55,941 nucleotides of DNA from a virus: positions 1-55,941 of IMG/VR virus record IMGVR_UViG_3300036715_003593. One strand, written 5' to 3'. Positions within the stretch are counted from its first letter, which is position 1; each line of letters opens with the position of its first letter. The translations under genes were made by a program, and so were the position numbers. The notes below the pieces were generated by a model that was not told where the DNA came from, ran no database searches, and saw only the letters and a program-made list of their open reading frames with translations. Of this stretch, positions 1 to 8,479 are shown one piece after another.

Positions 1-2
1 GG

Positions 3-2741
3 GACTACATGGGTTACATCACCCAAGTGGCTGCCGAAGATCAGTATATAGGATGGGTGTTCAGTGCTTGGCAATTTATTGTCGACGGTACGAATGGCAT
101 TGTCATGCGCCAGTGGGTCAAGTTTGGCGTTGGCTCACCGTTTGTCTATAACGAAGCAACTGTTACGGTAGCGAGTTATCAATCGCTGACCAGTCAGCCG
201 ACATGGACACCGGGTGCGCTGAGCAGCATCGGCATCGGAGGTGATGTACAAGCGGGTGATGCCAATGTCTTTAGCATGACTCACATGAAGGTGTTTAGCC
301 GGTCAACTAAGCCGACTGAAGCTGAAATAAATGCAATCGCGCTGCAAACTTCTGTTGATACTACGGCATGGGGTGATTACCTGATGGAATGGGTATCCGG
401 CGCAGCTGATATATCGGATAGATCAGGCAATGGCAGAAATTTGTCAGTCGGGCTGGGTGCAGTTTCATCTGGTCTTGACGATACAACTTTAGTGCCTGCC
501 GGATATGCGGTCAGACAATCCCCGATCAAAGTTTTTTACGGCGGCACATCTGCCGGCACACTGGCTGCCAGCTTTGAAGTGCCGCCCGTGTCCGGCAATC
601 TCATTGTTGTTGAAGGCGGCTCATCGACAGATAATGGCTCGATTATAATTTCAGACAACAAGGGTAATAATTTTACAGTTATTGTCAGTAATCCAGCGGG
701 CGGAGACCATCCATTTATTGCCTATCTAGTGGTTCCTGCGACATATACCGGAACGTACACGATCACTGCGACAAATCTTGGCGTATCGGCAGGTATGCGC
801 ATATTTGAATGGCAGGGCAATGCGGCTTCCCCGCTAGACTGGGCAGCTACGCCTCGTGATTTAAAAACCTCATTAATCATACCCGCTCCCGATGCAGACA
901 CCTATGCTGGTACACTTATTATCAGCTCGATGGAAACACCCAGTGGCTTTAGTGCTCAGCCTATATATCCGGCAGGATGGTATTGTGATGGCAATGACAA
1001 TGGCGGGAATGGAACTGCTGCTCGCAAAATAACATACGCAGTCGCAACAGAATCAATCTCATGGGCTTTGCAGGCAAGCAGCCCGACGTTTGCTGGCGCG
1101 ATGGTTGGGTTCCGGCCTTATGTTGCCAACCCACCTCCGCTGATTACCCAGCAGCCACAATCGCAGGTCGTGAAAATAGGCGGCACTGCAACATTTAATG
1201 TGATCGACACTTATGCGACTAGTTACCAATGGCAACTTTTCAGCGGGACATGGGGGAATATAAGTGGCGCAACCTCGTCGAGTTATACAACAGGGGCTCT
1301 GACACTGGGAGATGATGGTTCACAGCGGCGTTGTGTGACAACAAATGCATACGGAACGGCAACATCACAGCAAGCTGGGGTAAATGTTCATGCTGCTTAT
1401 AGCCCATGGCGGCGCAGGCAGGCAAGCGGAAAAATAACTAGTAGTAATCTTATTAAATTAAAAGAAGCTGGAGCATCACAGACTGTTGCTGCTAGGTTCT
1501 TTGAAGCGGTCGCGACTGGAACTCAATATAATCAGGCTGTTGCCGGTACACTTTCATTTACCAGTGGTATTGTGTCGCGTGCCACCTCGAAATTTATTAC
1601 GGGCGGATTATCTTTTACTGGAGTCGCCTTAAAACTTACCCGCCGAGCTATAGCAGGCGGCTTGTCATTTTTGGGTACCTTAACCACCAGCCGATTATTC
1701 GTTCGTACAGTTGGCGGTACGCTATCGATGGCTGGTGGTATATCCAAGACTACATCCAAGCTTGCATTCGGCAGCTTGTCATTTACCGGTGGATTAATTA
1801 AGCGCGCTGTAAAATCAATTGCAGGCAGCTTGTCATTTACCGGTGGATTAATTAAGCGCGCTGTAAAATCAATTGCAGGCAGCTTGTCATTTACCGGTGC
1901 GGCGGTAAAGACTACACAAAAAACCATTACCGGCACGCTATCAATATCTGGCGTGCTCGGTGCCATCAAGCAGGCGGGTGGAATGCTTTATACCCGGGCT
2001 GTCGGAGGTGTGCTGGGTTTTTCTGGTGCTAGCACCAAGGCAGTATCTCGTGGTATATCGGGTAGCGTTTCATTCTCTGGCTTGATAGCCAAGAGGTACC
2101 TAAAATCAATACAAGGCGGATTATCATTCACTGGCATCTTGGGCAACATCAAGGCGCGCGTTGTGTCGGTAGGTGGAACGCTTGGGCTTAGTGGTGGAAT
2201 TGGCAAGAAGGTTGGTAAAAAGGTGGCGGGAACTTTAAACCAGATGGGGGTATTGACAAAGCAAACTAGCAAAACTATTGTGGCAAACTTGTCTTTCGCT
2301 GGAGTTCTAACTAGAATAAGAATTCGGTTGCTTTCAATTGGAGGGAGCTTAGGTTTCTCTGGATCCGTTGTGAAAAAAGTGGGAAAAGGTTTGGGTGGAA
2401 CTTTAATCCTTTCCGGAGCAACCGTTAAGAAAATTAATAGAGGCATCATCAGCGGCTTGTCATTTGTAGGGGGAACCTTTAAACTTACTAGCAAGTCAGT
2501 AGTAGGAGGAATATACTTTACTAGCACTCTTTTCAGAATGACCGGTAAAACTGTATCCGGTCAAATTAATTTTATAGGCAATCTAATTACCGCCTTTACA
2601 GGCATGGTAGTTTCTATTGTGAAAAGGATCTTCAAGAGGTCCAGTTTCAAACCTGCCATACTTAGAAAATCGAAATTTGCAGCAGTGGTAGTCCGGAAAG
2701 CTTTTTTCGGTTCCGTTATAAAGAAAACTAGGAGATTCTAA
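3..2741 (+). CDS. Large adhesin / tail- or head-fibre-like protein, 3' part (5' end lies across the window edge)
   Basis: The reading frame is open from base 3, so the first ATG at 9 is probably internal; the true start is likely the ATG at 55675 at the other end of the window. The N-terminal part looks like a LamG/concanavalin-type lectin domain (W- and G-rich beta pattern, about residues 1-130). An Ig-like domain follows at about residues 375-460 (QQPQSQVVKIGG start, Y-QW core). From about residue 510 to 860 the protein is a chain of roughly 18-26-residue repeats of the form GxLSFxGxxxKxxxKxI. The C-terminus is very basic. A role in receptor or surface binding is inferred from this architecture. 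It sits inside the head-gene block rather than with the fibre genes at 19926-22709, so it may decorate the capsid or be an accessory adhesin. Confidence 0.7.
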   Translation, partial: DYMGYITQVAAEDQYIGWVFSAWQFIVDGTNGIVMRQWVKFGVGSPFVYNEATVTVASYQSLTSQPTWTPGALSSIGIGGDVQAGDANVFSMTHMKVFSRSTKPTEAEINAIALQTSVDTTAWGDYLMEWVSGAADISDRSGNGRNLSVGLGAVSSGLDDTTLVPAGYAVRQSPIKVFYGGTSAGTLAASFEVPPVSGNLIVVEGGSSTDNGSIIISDNKGNNFTVIVSNPAGGDHPFIAYLVVPATYTGTYTITATNLGVSAGMRIFEWQGNAASPLDWAATPRDLKTSLIIPAPDADTYAGTLIISSMETPSGFSAQPIYPAGWYCDGNDNGGNGTAARKITYAVATESISWALQASSPTFAGAMVGFRPYVANPPPLITQQPQSQVVKIGGTATFNVIDTYATSYQWQLFSGTWGNISGATSSSYTTGALTLGDDGSQRRCVTTNAYGTATSQQAGVNVHAAYSPWRRRQASGKITSSNLIKLKEAGASQTVAARFFEAVATGTQYNQAVAGTLSFTSGIVSRATSKFITGGLSFTGVALKLTRRAIAGGLSFLGTLTTSRLFVRTVGGTLSMAGGISKTTSKLAFGSLSFTGGLIKRAVKSIAGSLSFTGGLIKRAVKSIAGSLSFTGAAVKTTQKTITGTLSISGVLGAIKQAGGMLYTRAVGGVLGFSGASTKAVSRGISGSVSFSGLIAKRYLKSIQGGLSFTGILGNIKARVVSVGGTLGLSGGIGKKVGKKVAGTLNQMGVLTKQTSKTIVANLSFAGVLTRIRIRLLSIGGSLGFSGSVVKKVGKGLGGTLILSGATVKKINRGIISGLSFVGGTFKLTSKSVVGGIYFTSTLFRMTGKTVSGQINFIGNLITAFTGMVVSIVKRIFKRSSFKPAILRKSKFAAVVVRKAFFGSVIKKTRRF
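1770..1899 (+). repeat. 54-bp tandem duplication inside the adhesin gene
   Basis: Units 1770-1823 and 1824-1877 are identical, and a third partial copy runs from 1878 to 1899. Each unit encodes 18 residues (GSLSFTGG plus a basic linker), which is one period of the protein-level repeat. The surrounding repeats have diverged, so this copy is recent and suggests repeat-number change by slippage or recombination. Confidence 0.9.
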
Positions 2742-3044
2742 ATGACTTATGATTTGGTAACCGGAGACACTGGATCAACCTTACGTGTTACCTGTTTTGA
2801 TGGGGATACTGGGAATCCTATTAATTTAACAGGAGCAACAGTTAGATTAAACATAGTCGGAGCGACTCCTGGCAAATTAATGACTATCATCAGTGCGCTA
2901 GATGGAACTGTGGAATATAAATTCTTAGCCGATGAAATTGCCGGATCTTTCATGTCGATGGAAGTGGAAATTACAGATTCTCAAGGATCGATTCTCACCT
3001 GTTTGGATCCAATAACATTAGATGTAAGAACTCAACTAGGATAA
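2742..3044 (+). CDS. BppU-like Ig-fold virion protein
   Basis: This 100-residue all-beta protein has the pattern of the BppU N-terminal domain: GDTGSTLRVTCFD, then INLTGATVRLNI, then a strand-rich C-terminus. In lactococcal phages that domain docks receptor-binding proteins to the baseplate; here a docking role for the upstream adhesin is inferred. The ATG follows the adhesin stop codon directly, so the two are probably translationally coupled. The preceding adhesin tail supplies an AGGAG-like ribosome site. Confidence 0.55.
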   Translation: MTYDLVTGDTGSTLRVTCFDGDTGNPINLTGATVRLNIVGATPGKLMTIISALDGTVEYKFLADEIAGSFMSMEVEITDSQGSILTCLDPITLDVRTQLG

Positions 3045-3049
3045 CCAAA

Positions 3050-4255
3050 ATGAAACCAACCATACATATCCACATTAACGTACCGGTCGTTAAGACTCGG
3101 GATGCTGGTTTTTCCGGACCGTTGATTCCTCGTGCAGTGAAGTCGCAATTTAATAACGGGTTTCGTGCAGCTTTGAATTACGAAGGTAGAGAAGTTTGGA
3201 TAAGTCAGTATTCTTGGAAAACAGAAGCTGGGGCAAAGGAAGCCGCTAAAGAAGCCATACCAGCGGTTAGGGTGGGTAGATCCCCAAGTGTGCGCCCATC
3301 CTCAGCTGAAAACGCATCCGCCAAAGATGCCCTCTCCCTAGCTGAAGCCGAGCGCGAACTCAAAGCTGAATTGAAGCTCATCGAAGTCTTCAAGAAGTCC
3401 GGCAAACCTGTTCCGAAGGAAATGATCCAGCGTCAGAAGATGTTGGAGGAAGAAGTCGAGAAGCAGAAGTTTAAGACCGGTGATGCCTTCGCCGAATACA
3501 ACCCTCGCGAAGTAGCCAGGTTGAAGGATCAATTAAAGAAAGCGGACAATGCTCTTTCTTCCGGCAAAATTAATCCAGGTCAGCATTCCAAGTTAGTTGA
3601 GTCGATTGAAAAAGAGCTCAAAGGTTTCAGAGGGGACAAGACTAAGGATACAATTTACCGCTCCCGCTTTCTAAACGAGATCGGTCGCATTAGTCAGAAA
3701 CTTCGCCTCGGTCTCACTGGTGCCGAATTAACAAAGAAGACTGACGGTGAGCTGGAATCCTTGATGAAGGAATTGCAGAAACGTGAAAAGTCATACTCCA
3801 ATGATGCCTCCGTTCCGACCACTTTCTTTGAGGGGTCAGCTGGGCAGTTTAAATCGGAAGTTAAGAATCTCCATCCGGATGCTACTTTTACAGAGTCTCA
3901 GTTCCGCGGAGGATATATGGAAATTACTGCCAAGTCGAAAGGAGAGACGGTCGGTAGTGTTCAGGAGTTGCCCACCGGTAAATTCAGAGGCGGCTTTAGA
4001 AAGGATTTACAAAAGACAAAAGATGCCCTCTCCTCAGCTGAAAACGCACCCGCCAAAGATGCTGAATATCCTCAATGGTTGAAACATGCCAAGAACTCTT
4101 TGTCTCCAACAGACTTTGCAAAAGTGTTGCATGTCATGCAGACCCAAGGTGAAAATGCTGCGATGGTTATGACTAAGAAAATGCTTACCGGTGATGCCTA
4201 CTCAAACTATCCATCTTTCAAGGAAGAGGCCAGACGGAAAAAATCAGGTGACTAA
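3050..4255 (+). CDS. HxHxH N-terminal, Lys/Glu-rich helical phage protein, function unknown
   Basis: The 401-residue product starts MKPTIHIHINV, a motif also seen in other small head-region proteins of this genome. The middle (about 85-250) is charged and helical with coiled-coil character. The segment SAENA-AKDA occurs twice (near residues 85 and 328), and the corresponding DNA is also repeated. A folded region lies at about 255-320 (TFFEGSAGQFKSEV, FTESQFRGGYMEI). I recognise no catalytic family. The reading frame continues for 30 sense codons beyond the TAA to a TAG at 4346, so the protein may once have been longer. Confidence 0.6.
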   Translation: MKPTIHIHINVPVVKTRDAGFSGPLIPRAVKSQFNNGFRAALNYEGREVWISQYSWKTEAGAKEAAKEAIPAVRVGRSPSVRPSSAENASAKDALSLAEAERELKAELKLIEVFKKSGKPVPKEMIQRQKMLEEEVEKQKFKTGDAFAEYNPREVARLKDQLKKADNALSSGKINPGQHSKLVESIEKELKGFRGDKTKDTIYRSRFLNEIGRISQKLRLGLTGAELTKKTDGELESLMKELQKREKSYSNDASVPTTFFEGSAGQFKSEVKNLHPDATFTESQFRGGYMEITAKSKGETVGSVQELPTGKFRGGFRKDLQKTKDALSSAENAPAKDAEYPQWLKHAKNSLSPTDFAKVLHVMQTQGENAAMVMTKKMLTGDAYSNYPSFKEEARRKKSGD

Positions 4256-4348
4256 ATTCTCAAAACTATCTCCAAGGCTAACATTGCCAAGAAGTTCAGA
4301 GAGGGAGACTGGGAAGCTATTCCAGTCTTGACTAAGTCTGGTTACTAG
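4256..4348 (+). other. In-frame open extension after the stop of the preceding gene
   Basis: Directly after TAA (4253-4255) the same frame stays open for 30 codons and ends at TAG 4346-4348. The residues look protein-like (KKFREGDWEAIPVLTKSGY) rather than random. This may be a nonsense-shortened C-terminus or a site of occasional readthrough. From 4349 to 4506 I see no gene, only an A/G-rich leader before the next start. Confidence 0.35.
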
Positions 4349-4506
4349 GGAGTTCGTGACCTAGCTTCAGGTAAGTGATTTACAGTTGTGGTGACAGAAT
4401 AAACAGTGGCATCAACATGGAAGGTGCTAAACGTCCCTGATCCATTTAGACTGCCCTTGGCAGAGAAACATTAGCCTCGATCAATATATAGAGAAAAGGA
4501 ATAGAC

Positions 4507-4941
4507 ATGAAAAAAATGCTTTTAGTATTAGCCTTGTTGTTTGTATCACTGAGTGTCGCAATCGCTGCTCCAACCTATCCATTCTCAAACCCGACTTACA
4601 TCCCCACCGCAGTTAGTGCCCCAGTCGCTTATACCGCTCCTGGCACCTACATCTTTACAGCCAACGGCATTTCAACTCTATCCATGCGAATTACCGGTAC
4701 ATGTACCTCTTTGTCAGGGGTGTTGCAAGGCACTAACGATGATACCAACTGGTCTTCTTTGACATTGCATCCAGTAACTGCTTCTGCCACAACAACCACC
4801 CCAGTCGTAGCAGTAGCTGCTGTCGGGTTTTGGCGGGCAAGTGTTGCAGGCTTTAAATCGGTACGGCTTAACATTACCGCATTGACAGCCACTTGCACGG
4901 TTGCCATGGCAGGTACACAAGCATACGGGTTAATGGAATAA
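4507..4941 (+). CDS. Secreted or exported small beta-rich protein, unknown function
   Basis: The 144-residue protein begins with a clear Sec signal peptide (MKKMLLVLALLFVSLSVAIA, cleavage probably after AIA-A). The remainder is Thr/Ala/Val-rich beta sequence with two Cys pairs' worth of cysteines (TCTSLS, TATCTVAM), consistent with an Ig- or discoidin-like sandwich. A signal peptide on a gene embedded in the capsid block is unusual and suggests a periplasmic or surface product made late. AAAAGGAATAGAC before the ATG is a good ribosome site. I cannot name a family. Confidence 0.6.
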   Translation: MKKMLLVLALLFVSLSVAIAAPTYPFSNPTYIPTAVSAPVAYTAPGTYIFTANGISTLSMRITGTCTSLSGVLQGTNDDTNWSSLTLHPVTASATTTTPVVAVAAVGFWRASVAGFKSVRLNITALTATCTVAMAGTQAYGLME

Positions 4942-4945
4942 CCAC

Positions 4946-6349
4946 ATGGCTACTCCGGCACGCAGACTGTTTCATACTGTTGAGCGCATCAGTGCAAGAC
5001 AGAGCTTGACACAAGAAGGCTACTTACTTTGTGAAGGTGTCCCAATCGCCCGTACTGGCGAGATGCTTTACGGGGGATCAGAGTTGGAAGGGGCAGACGG
5101 CAAACCGGTTGTTACCCCAAACGATGAAGGTCTTGTACGTATTGCCAGAGACGCAGATGAAGTTTTCCGTGCTGAAACGATTGCCAGTTTCAATGGAAAA
5201 TCAGTATCTGATGATCACCCCGAAGATGGCGCAATTGCTCCAAGCAATTGGCAAGAACGTACTGTTGGTATTGTACTCAATCCTCGCAGAGGTGAAGGAG
5301 AACAGCACGATCTTTTGTTGGCGGACTTGTTGATTACGGTTCCCTCAGCAATTGAGGCAGTACGTTCTGGCAAGCGCGAAGTAAGTTGTGGTTATGAAGC
5401 TGACTACGAGGAGGTGGATGTCGGACAGGGTAGACAAAAGAACATAATTGGTAATCATGTAGCGTTAGTCGAATCGGGTCGCTGCGGCTGGCGTTGTGCT
5501 ATCGGCGATCGTAAATTAGAGGAGAAACAAATGAGCAAGAAATTATCTTGGCTCGACCGTGCTAAAGCAGCTTTCCATTCGAAAGATGAAGAAGGCTTCA
5601 ATAAGGCAATGGAAGAAGCTAAAACTGGTGACGAGCTGGGTAGTGAGGGTGAAGAAAACGAGCAGCATATTCATATTCATATGAATAGCAATGGATCAAC
5701 TGATCCAGTTGTCCCAGCATTAGGTGACGAAGATCCTGAAATCAAGAACAATGACGACGATGAACTCGCTACTCATATTGCTCAGAACTCAGCGGAACAC
5801 GAGGCTTTTGCTTCCCGCCTCGCTGCTATTGAAGAGCAATTAGGTATCGGCGCGACTGACGAGATGCCAAGTGAAGAAGTTGAAGATGCTTTGGAAGCTG
5901 AAGCTCCAGTGGGCACAGGTGACAAAGCTCGAAAGTCGACCGACTCTGCATACATGGCTGATAGCTACAAGAATACAGTTGCTCTTGCTGAAATCTTGGC
6001 ACCTGGTATCAAAGTTCCGACATTCGACTTCGCGGCTAACCCGAAGAAAACCTTCAAGGATGTTTGCGGCCTACGCCGTCAAGCATTGGATGCAGCTTAT
6101 GCGCACCAGGATACACGCAACATGATCGAAGACATTATGGGTAGTAAAACCATTAATTTCAAGAACATGTCGTGTGATGCAGTGCGTACGGTTTTCAAAG
6201 CCGCAGGCTCAATCAAACGTGCTTCCAACAACGATGCTGCTCGCGGCAAAGGTGCTCTGGATACACAAACCAACCAACCTGCCAAGAAGCCAACGCTGCG
6301 TGATATGAACAAAGCAGCTGACGCCAAATGGCTTGATAAACAACATTAA
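4946..6349 (+). CDS. DUF2213-type capsid maturation protease fused to scaffold domain
   Basis: Residues 1-190 match the DUF2213 prohead protease pattern: GYLLCEGVPIARTGEMLY, then GKSVSDDHPE with a conserved His, then SAIEAVRSGKREVSCGYEADY. The family processes the capsid and scaffold during head maturation. Residues 196-467 are acidic and helical, as expected for a scaffold, with a HIHIHM motif near residue 235. The gene order (portal and MuF-like protein upstream, decoration and capsid proteins downstream) is the usual one. An internal start at 5531 probably also yields free scaffold. Confidence 0.8.
   Translation: MATPARRLFHTVERISARQSLTQEGYLLCEGVPIARTGEMLYGGSELEGADGKPVVTPNDEGLVRIARDADEVFRAETIASFNGKSVSDDHPEDGAIAPSNWQERTVGIVLNPRRGEGEQHDLLLADLLITVPSAIEAVRSGKREVSCGYEADYEEVDVGQGRQKNIIGNHVALVESGRCGWRCAIGDRKLEEKQMSKKLSWLDRAKAAFHSKDEEGFNKAMEEAKTGDELGSEGEENEQHIHIHMNSNGSTDPVVPALGDEDPEIKNNDDDELATHIAQNSAEHEAFASRLAAIEEQLGIGATDEMPSEEVEDALEAEAPVGTGDKARKSTDSAYMADSYKNTVALAEILAPGIKVPTFDFAANPKKTFKDVCGLRRQALDAAYAHQDTRNMIEDIMGSKTINFKNMSCDAVRTVFKAAGSIKRASNNDAARGKGALDTQTNQPAKKPTLRDMNKAADAKWLDKQH
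5531..6349 (+). CDS. Probable separate scaffold protein from an internal in-frame start
   Basis: The codon at residue 196 of the protease is ATG and is preceded by TTAGAGGAGAAACAA, one of the strongest ribosome sites in the window. The protein from here (272 residues, MSKKLSWLDRAKAAF) is acidic in its first half and helical, with the C-terminal part probably contacting the capsid. Lambda makes Nu3 scaffold from inside gene C in the same way; the analogy is inferred from layout, and no expression evidence is available. Confidence 0.55.
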   Translation: MSKKLSWLDRAKAAFHSKDEEGFNKAMEEAKTGDELGSEGEENEQHIHIHMNSNGSTDPVVPALGDEDPEIKNNDDDELATHIAQNSAEHEAFASRLAAIEEQLGIGATDEMPSEEVEDALEAEAPVGTGDKARKSTDSAYMADSYKNTVALAEILAPGIKVPTFDFAANPKKTFKDVCGLRRQALDAAYAHQDTRNMIEDIMGSKTINFKNMSCDAVRTVFKAAGSIKRASNNDAARGKGALDTQTNQPAKKPTLRDMNKAADAKWLDKQH

Positions 6350-6360
6350 GGAGAACTACC

Positions 6361-6885
6361 ATGGTTGCATTTTTGTATCGTATGGGAGCCGGTTTTGCAG
6401 GTGATGTAAACCGTACCCATCCTGTTTCAATTGAAGCAGACTTAATTCACGAACTGTCTCCACCCACCGCTTACGGTCAAGCTGTATTGATCGATCCTAC
6501 TTCACAAGGCGTTCGTCCTTTTGCAGCAGGCGATGTAGCAATTGACAAAGCTTACGGTATAATAGTTCGCACTTTCCCAACTCAACAAACTTCTGCCCCA
6601 ACTGGCAACTTCGCTCCTGCAGCATTGGGCGCCGCGACCCCTCCTTTGTCAGGTGTCATTGACGTATTGCGCTCTGGTTACATCATGGGCAAAGTACCTG
6701 TCGGTCAGACCTGTGTGAAGAATGGCGCAATGTACATCTGGGTTGGCGCAGCAGGTGGCGGTCACGTGCTTGGTGGTTTCGAAACGGTTGATGCCGGTGT
6801 AGATACTACTCCAGCTTTGACCAACGCAGTCTTCAACGGTATCCCCGATGCTGACGGCAATGTTGAAATTCAGTTTAACGTTTAA
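6361..6885 (+). CDS. Head decoration / structural cement protein
   Basis: The 174-residue protein is beta-rich and contains VNRTHPVSIEADL, AYGQAVLIDP and VDVLRSGYIMGKVP-like stretches typical of cement proteins that stabilise expanded capsids. It lies 11 bp after the protease/scaffold gene and 11 bp before the major capsid gene, the standard position. AAGGAGAACTACC precedes the ATG. The function comes from pattern and position; there are no catalytic residues. Confidence 0.7.
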   Translation: MVAFLYRMGAGFAGDVNRTHPVSIEADLIHELSPPTAYGQAVLIDPTSQGVRPFAAGDVAIDKAYGIIVRTFPTQQTSAPTGNFAPAALGAATPPLSGVIDVLRSGYIMGKVPVGQTCVKNGAMYIWVGAAGGGHVLGGFETVDAGVDTTPALTNAVFNGIPDADGNVEIQFNV

Positions 6886-6896
6886 GGGGAATCAAT

Positions 6897-7958
6897 ATGA
6901 TGACTTATGATGGAAATCGCGTTGTAGACGCATTGGGTACACAAGCTGGTAAGCAATTGCCAGCCGGTATGGTAACCCGTGATGGTAAAACTGTGGACTC
7001 CACAGGTGCCTTCCTGGTGGGTGAGTTGGAGCGTCTGGATCAGACGTTGCACATGCCTTTGGCTGCTGTTACTTTTGCGCGCGACATTGACTTGCGCGAA
7101 GACGTAACAATCGCAGACGAAGCATCCAGCTTCACCTTATCAAGCTTTGGTTCAGCTGGCGGTTTGGGTATAGGTAACGGTATCGGTAATGGCAAAGCTT
7201 GGATCGGTAAGACAACAGACCAGATTACCGGCGTGAGTGTTGACATCGCCAAGATTCCAAATCCTTTGGATCTGTGGGGTATGGAATTGAAGTATACTAT
7301 ACCTGAAATCGAAAGTGCAGCACGTCTGGGTCGCCCTGTTGACCAGCAAAAGTTCGAAGGTATGCAACTGAAGCACCAGATGGATATCGATGAACAAGTG
7401 TACATTGGTGACACAAGTAAGAAAACTAAAGGTATGGTTAACCATACTCTGGTTACTCCTACCGCTCTACCGAATGGTGTTGGTGGTTCAGCAACATGGG
7501 CAACAAAAACGCCTGACGAAATCCTGGCTGACGTAAACCTGATGTTGGTGACTACATGGAAGAACTCAGCATTGGCAGTCATGCCAGATCGTCTGTTGTT
7601 GCCTCCTAACCAGTTCGGCTATATTGCTACTCAAAAAGTATCATCTGCTGGTAACCTATCTATCCTGAAATATATCCTGGAAAACAACATCCTGGTAACA
7701 TCAGGTCAAGGTAAGTTGAATATCTTCCCCCTCAAGTGGCTACAAGGCGCTGGTGTGGGTGGTACATTGGGCACACCGGGCAACGATCGCGCAGTTGTGT
7801 ACTTGAAAGAGTACCAGCGCATTCGTTATCCAATGACAATGTTGCAACGTACTCCAATCCAGTACGACAGCATCTACCATAAGACGACTTACTATTGCCG
7901 TCTTGGTGGCGTCGAATTGGTCTATCCTGAAACAATGGGTTACTATGACGGTCTGTAA
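6897..7958 (+). CDS. Major capsid protein (DUF2184-like, HK97 fold)
   Basis: At 353 residues the length fits the family. An N-terminal acidic helical arm is followed by VTFARDIDLREDVTIADE and by WIGKTTDQITGVSVD, IPEIESAARLGRP and HQMDIDEQVYIGD, which are features of DUF2184 capsid proteins. The C-terminal part (RIRYPMTMLQRTPIQYDS, GGVELVYPETMGYYDGL) would form the A and P domains. It is preceded by GGGGAATCAAT and follows the decoration gene. This is the main shell subunit of the icosahedral head. Confidence 0.85.
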   Translation: MMTYDGNRVVDALGTQAGKQLPAGMVTRDGKTVDSTGAFLVGELERLDQTLHMPLAAVTFARDIDLREDVTIADEASSFTLSSFGSAGGLGIGNGIGNGKAWIGKTTDQITGVSVDIAKIPNPLDLWGMELKYTIPEIESAARLGRPVDQQKFEGMQLKHQMDIDEQVYIGDTSKKTKGMVNHTLVTPTALPNGVGGSATWATKTPDEILADVNLMLVTTWKNSALAVMPDRLLLPPNQFGYIATQKVSSAGNLSILKYILENNILVTSGQGKLNIFPLKWLQGAGVGGTLGTPGNDRAVVYLKEYQRIRYPMTMLQRTPIQYDSIYHKTTYYCRLGGVELVYPETMGYYDGL

Positions 7959-7976
7959 CAAGTAGTGTGGTACATG

Positions 7977-8027
7977 AAGGGGTTGGGCAACCTACCTCTT
8001 TGTGTAACATATTAAAACAACCCCCTT
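7977..8027 (+). promoter_or_regulatory. Inverted repeat between capsid gene and next gene, next to its ribosome site
   Basis: AAGGGGTTG (7977-7985) can pair with CAACCCCCTT (8018-8027) with one bulged C. The right arm abuts TTTAGGAG, the ribosome site of the gene at 8042, so folding could lower its translation or stabilise the capsid message. There is no T-run, so it is not a clear terminator. Confidence 0.4.
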
Positions 8028-8041
8028 TAGGAGAAACAAAA

Positions 8042-8473
8042 ATGTCTAAAACCGTAACAATGATCCTAGCTACTAAAGTAATTATTACTGACAATGGGCA
8101 CGTTCCTCATTCCTTTGGTCCTGGCATTTGCGAAGTGCCAGCTGAGTTTGCTGATCATTGGTATATGAAGGCTCATGGCGCGGTAAAGTATGACCCCGCT
8201 GCTAAAGCTGCTGAACTGTTGAAAGAAGCTGCAGCACTTGAAGAAGCTGCCAAGATTGAAGCTGAGAAAGCTGCCAAGATTGAAGCTGAGAAAGATGCCA
8301 AGGTTGAAGCTGAGAAAGATGCCAAGGTTGAAGCTGAGAAAGATGCCAAGGTTGAAGCTGAGAAAGATGCAGCAGAAAAAATGGCTCCACTGTCAACAAG
8401 TACAACGCCGACAGTGGAAGCAACCTCAGCAACGGTTGCTGCACCTGCTTCTCAACCATGGGCAAAGAAGTAA
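8042..8473 (+). CDS. Small head-region protein with Lys/Glu repeat tail
   Basis: The start at ATG 8042 follows TTTAGGAGAAACAAAA; the longer upstream frame lacks a ribosome site. The first 50 residues are a small folded domain (SKTVTMILATKVIITDNG, FGPGICEVPAEFADHWYMKAHG). The rest is a helical tail built from 8-residue AKVEAEKD repeats, then a Thr/Ala/Pro end. Its place just after the capsid gene suggests a head accessory or fibre-like role. I do not recognise the family. Confidence 0.55.
   Translation: MSKTVTMILATKVIITDNGHVPHSFGPGICEVPAEFADHWYMKAHGAVKYDPAAKAAELLKEAAALEEAAKIEAEKAAKIEAEKDAKVEAEKDAKVEAEKDAKVEAEKDAAEKMAPLSTSTTPTVEATSATVAAPASQPWAKK
8246..8365 (+). repeat. Five 24-bp tandem repeats coding AKxEAEKx octapeptides
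   Basis: Units start at 8246, 8270, 8294, 8318 and 8342. The last three are identical in DNA sequence (GATGCCAAGGTTGAAGCTGA followed by GAAA), and the first two differ at few bases. The array encodes a highly charged helix and may vary in copy number. Confidence 0.9.
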
Positions 8474-8479
8474 TTTATC

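Noticed and set aside
1532-2527. Minus-strand Pro-rich ORFs under the adhesin gene
   Set aside because: They are shadows produced by the repeat region of the adhesin; no ribosome sites and periodic sequence matching the sense repeats.
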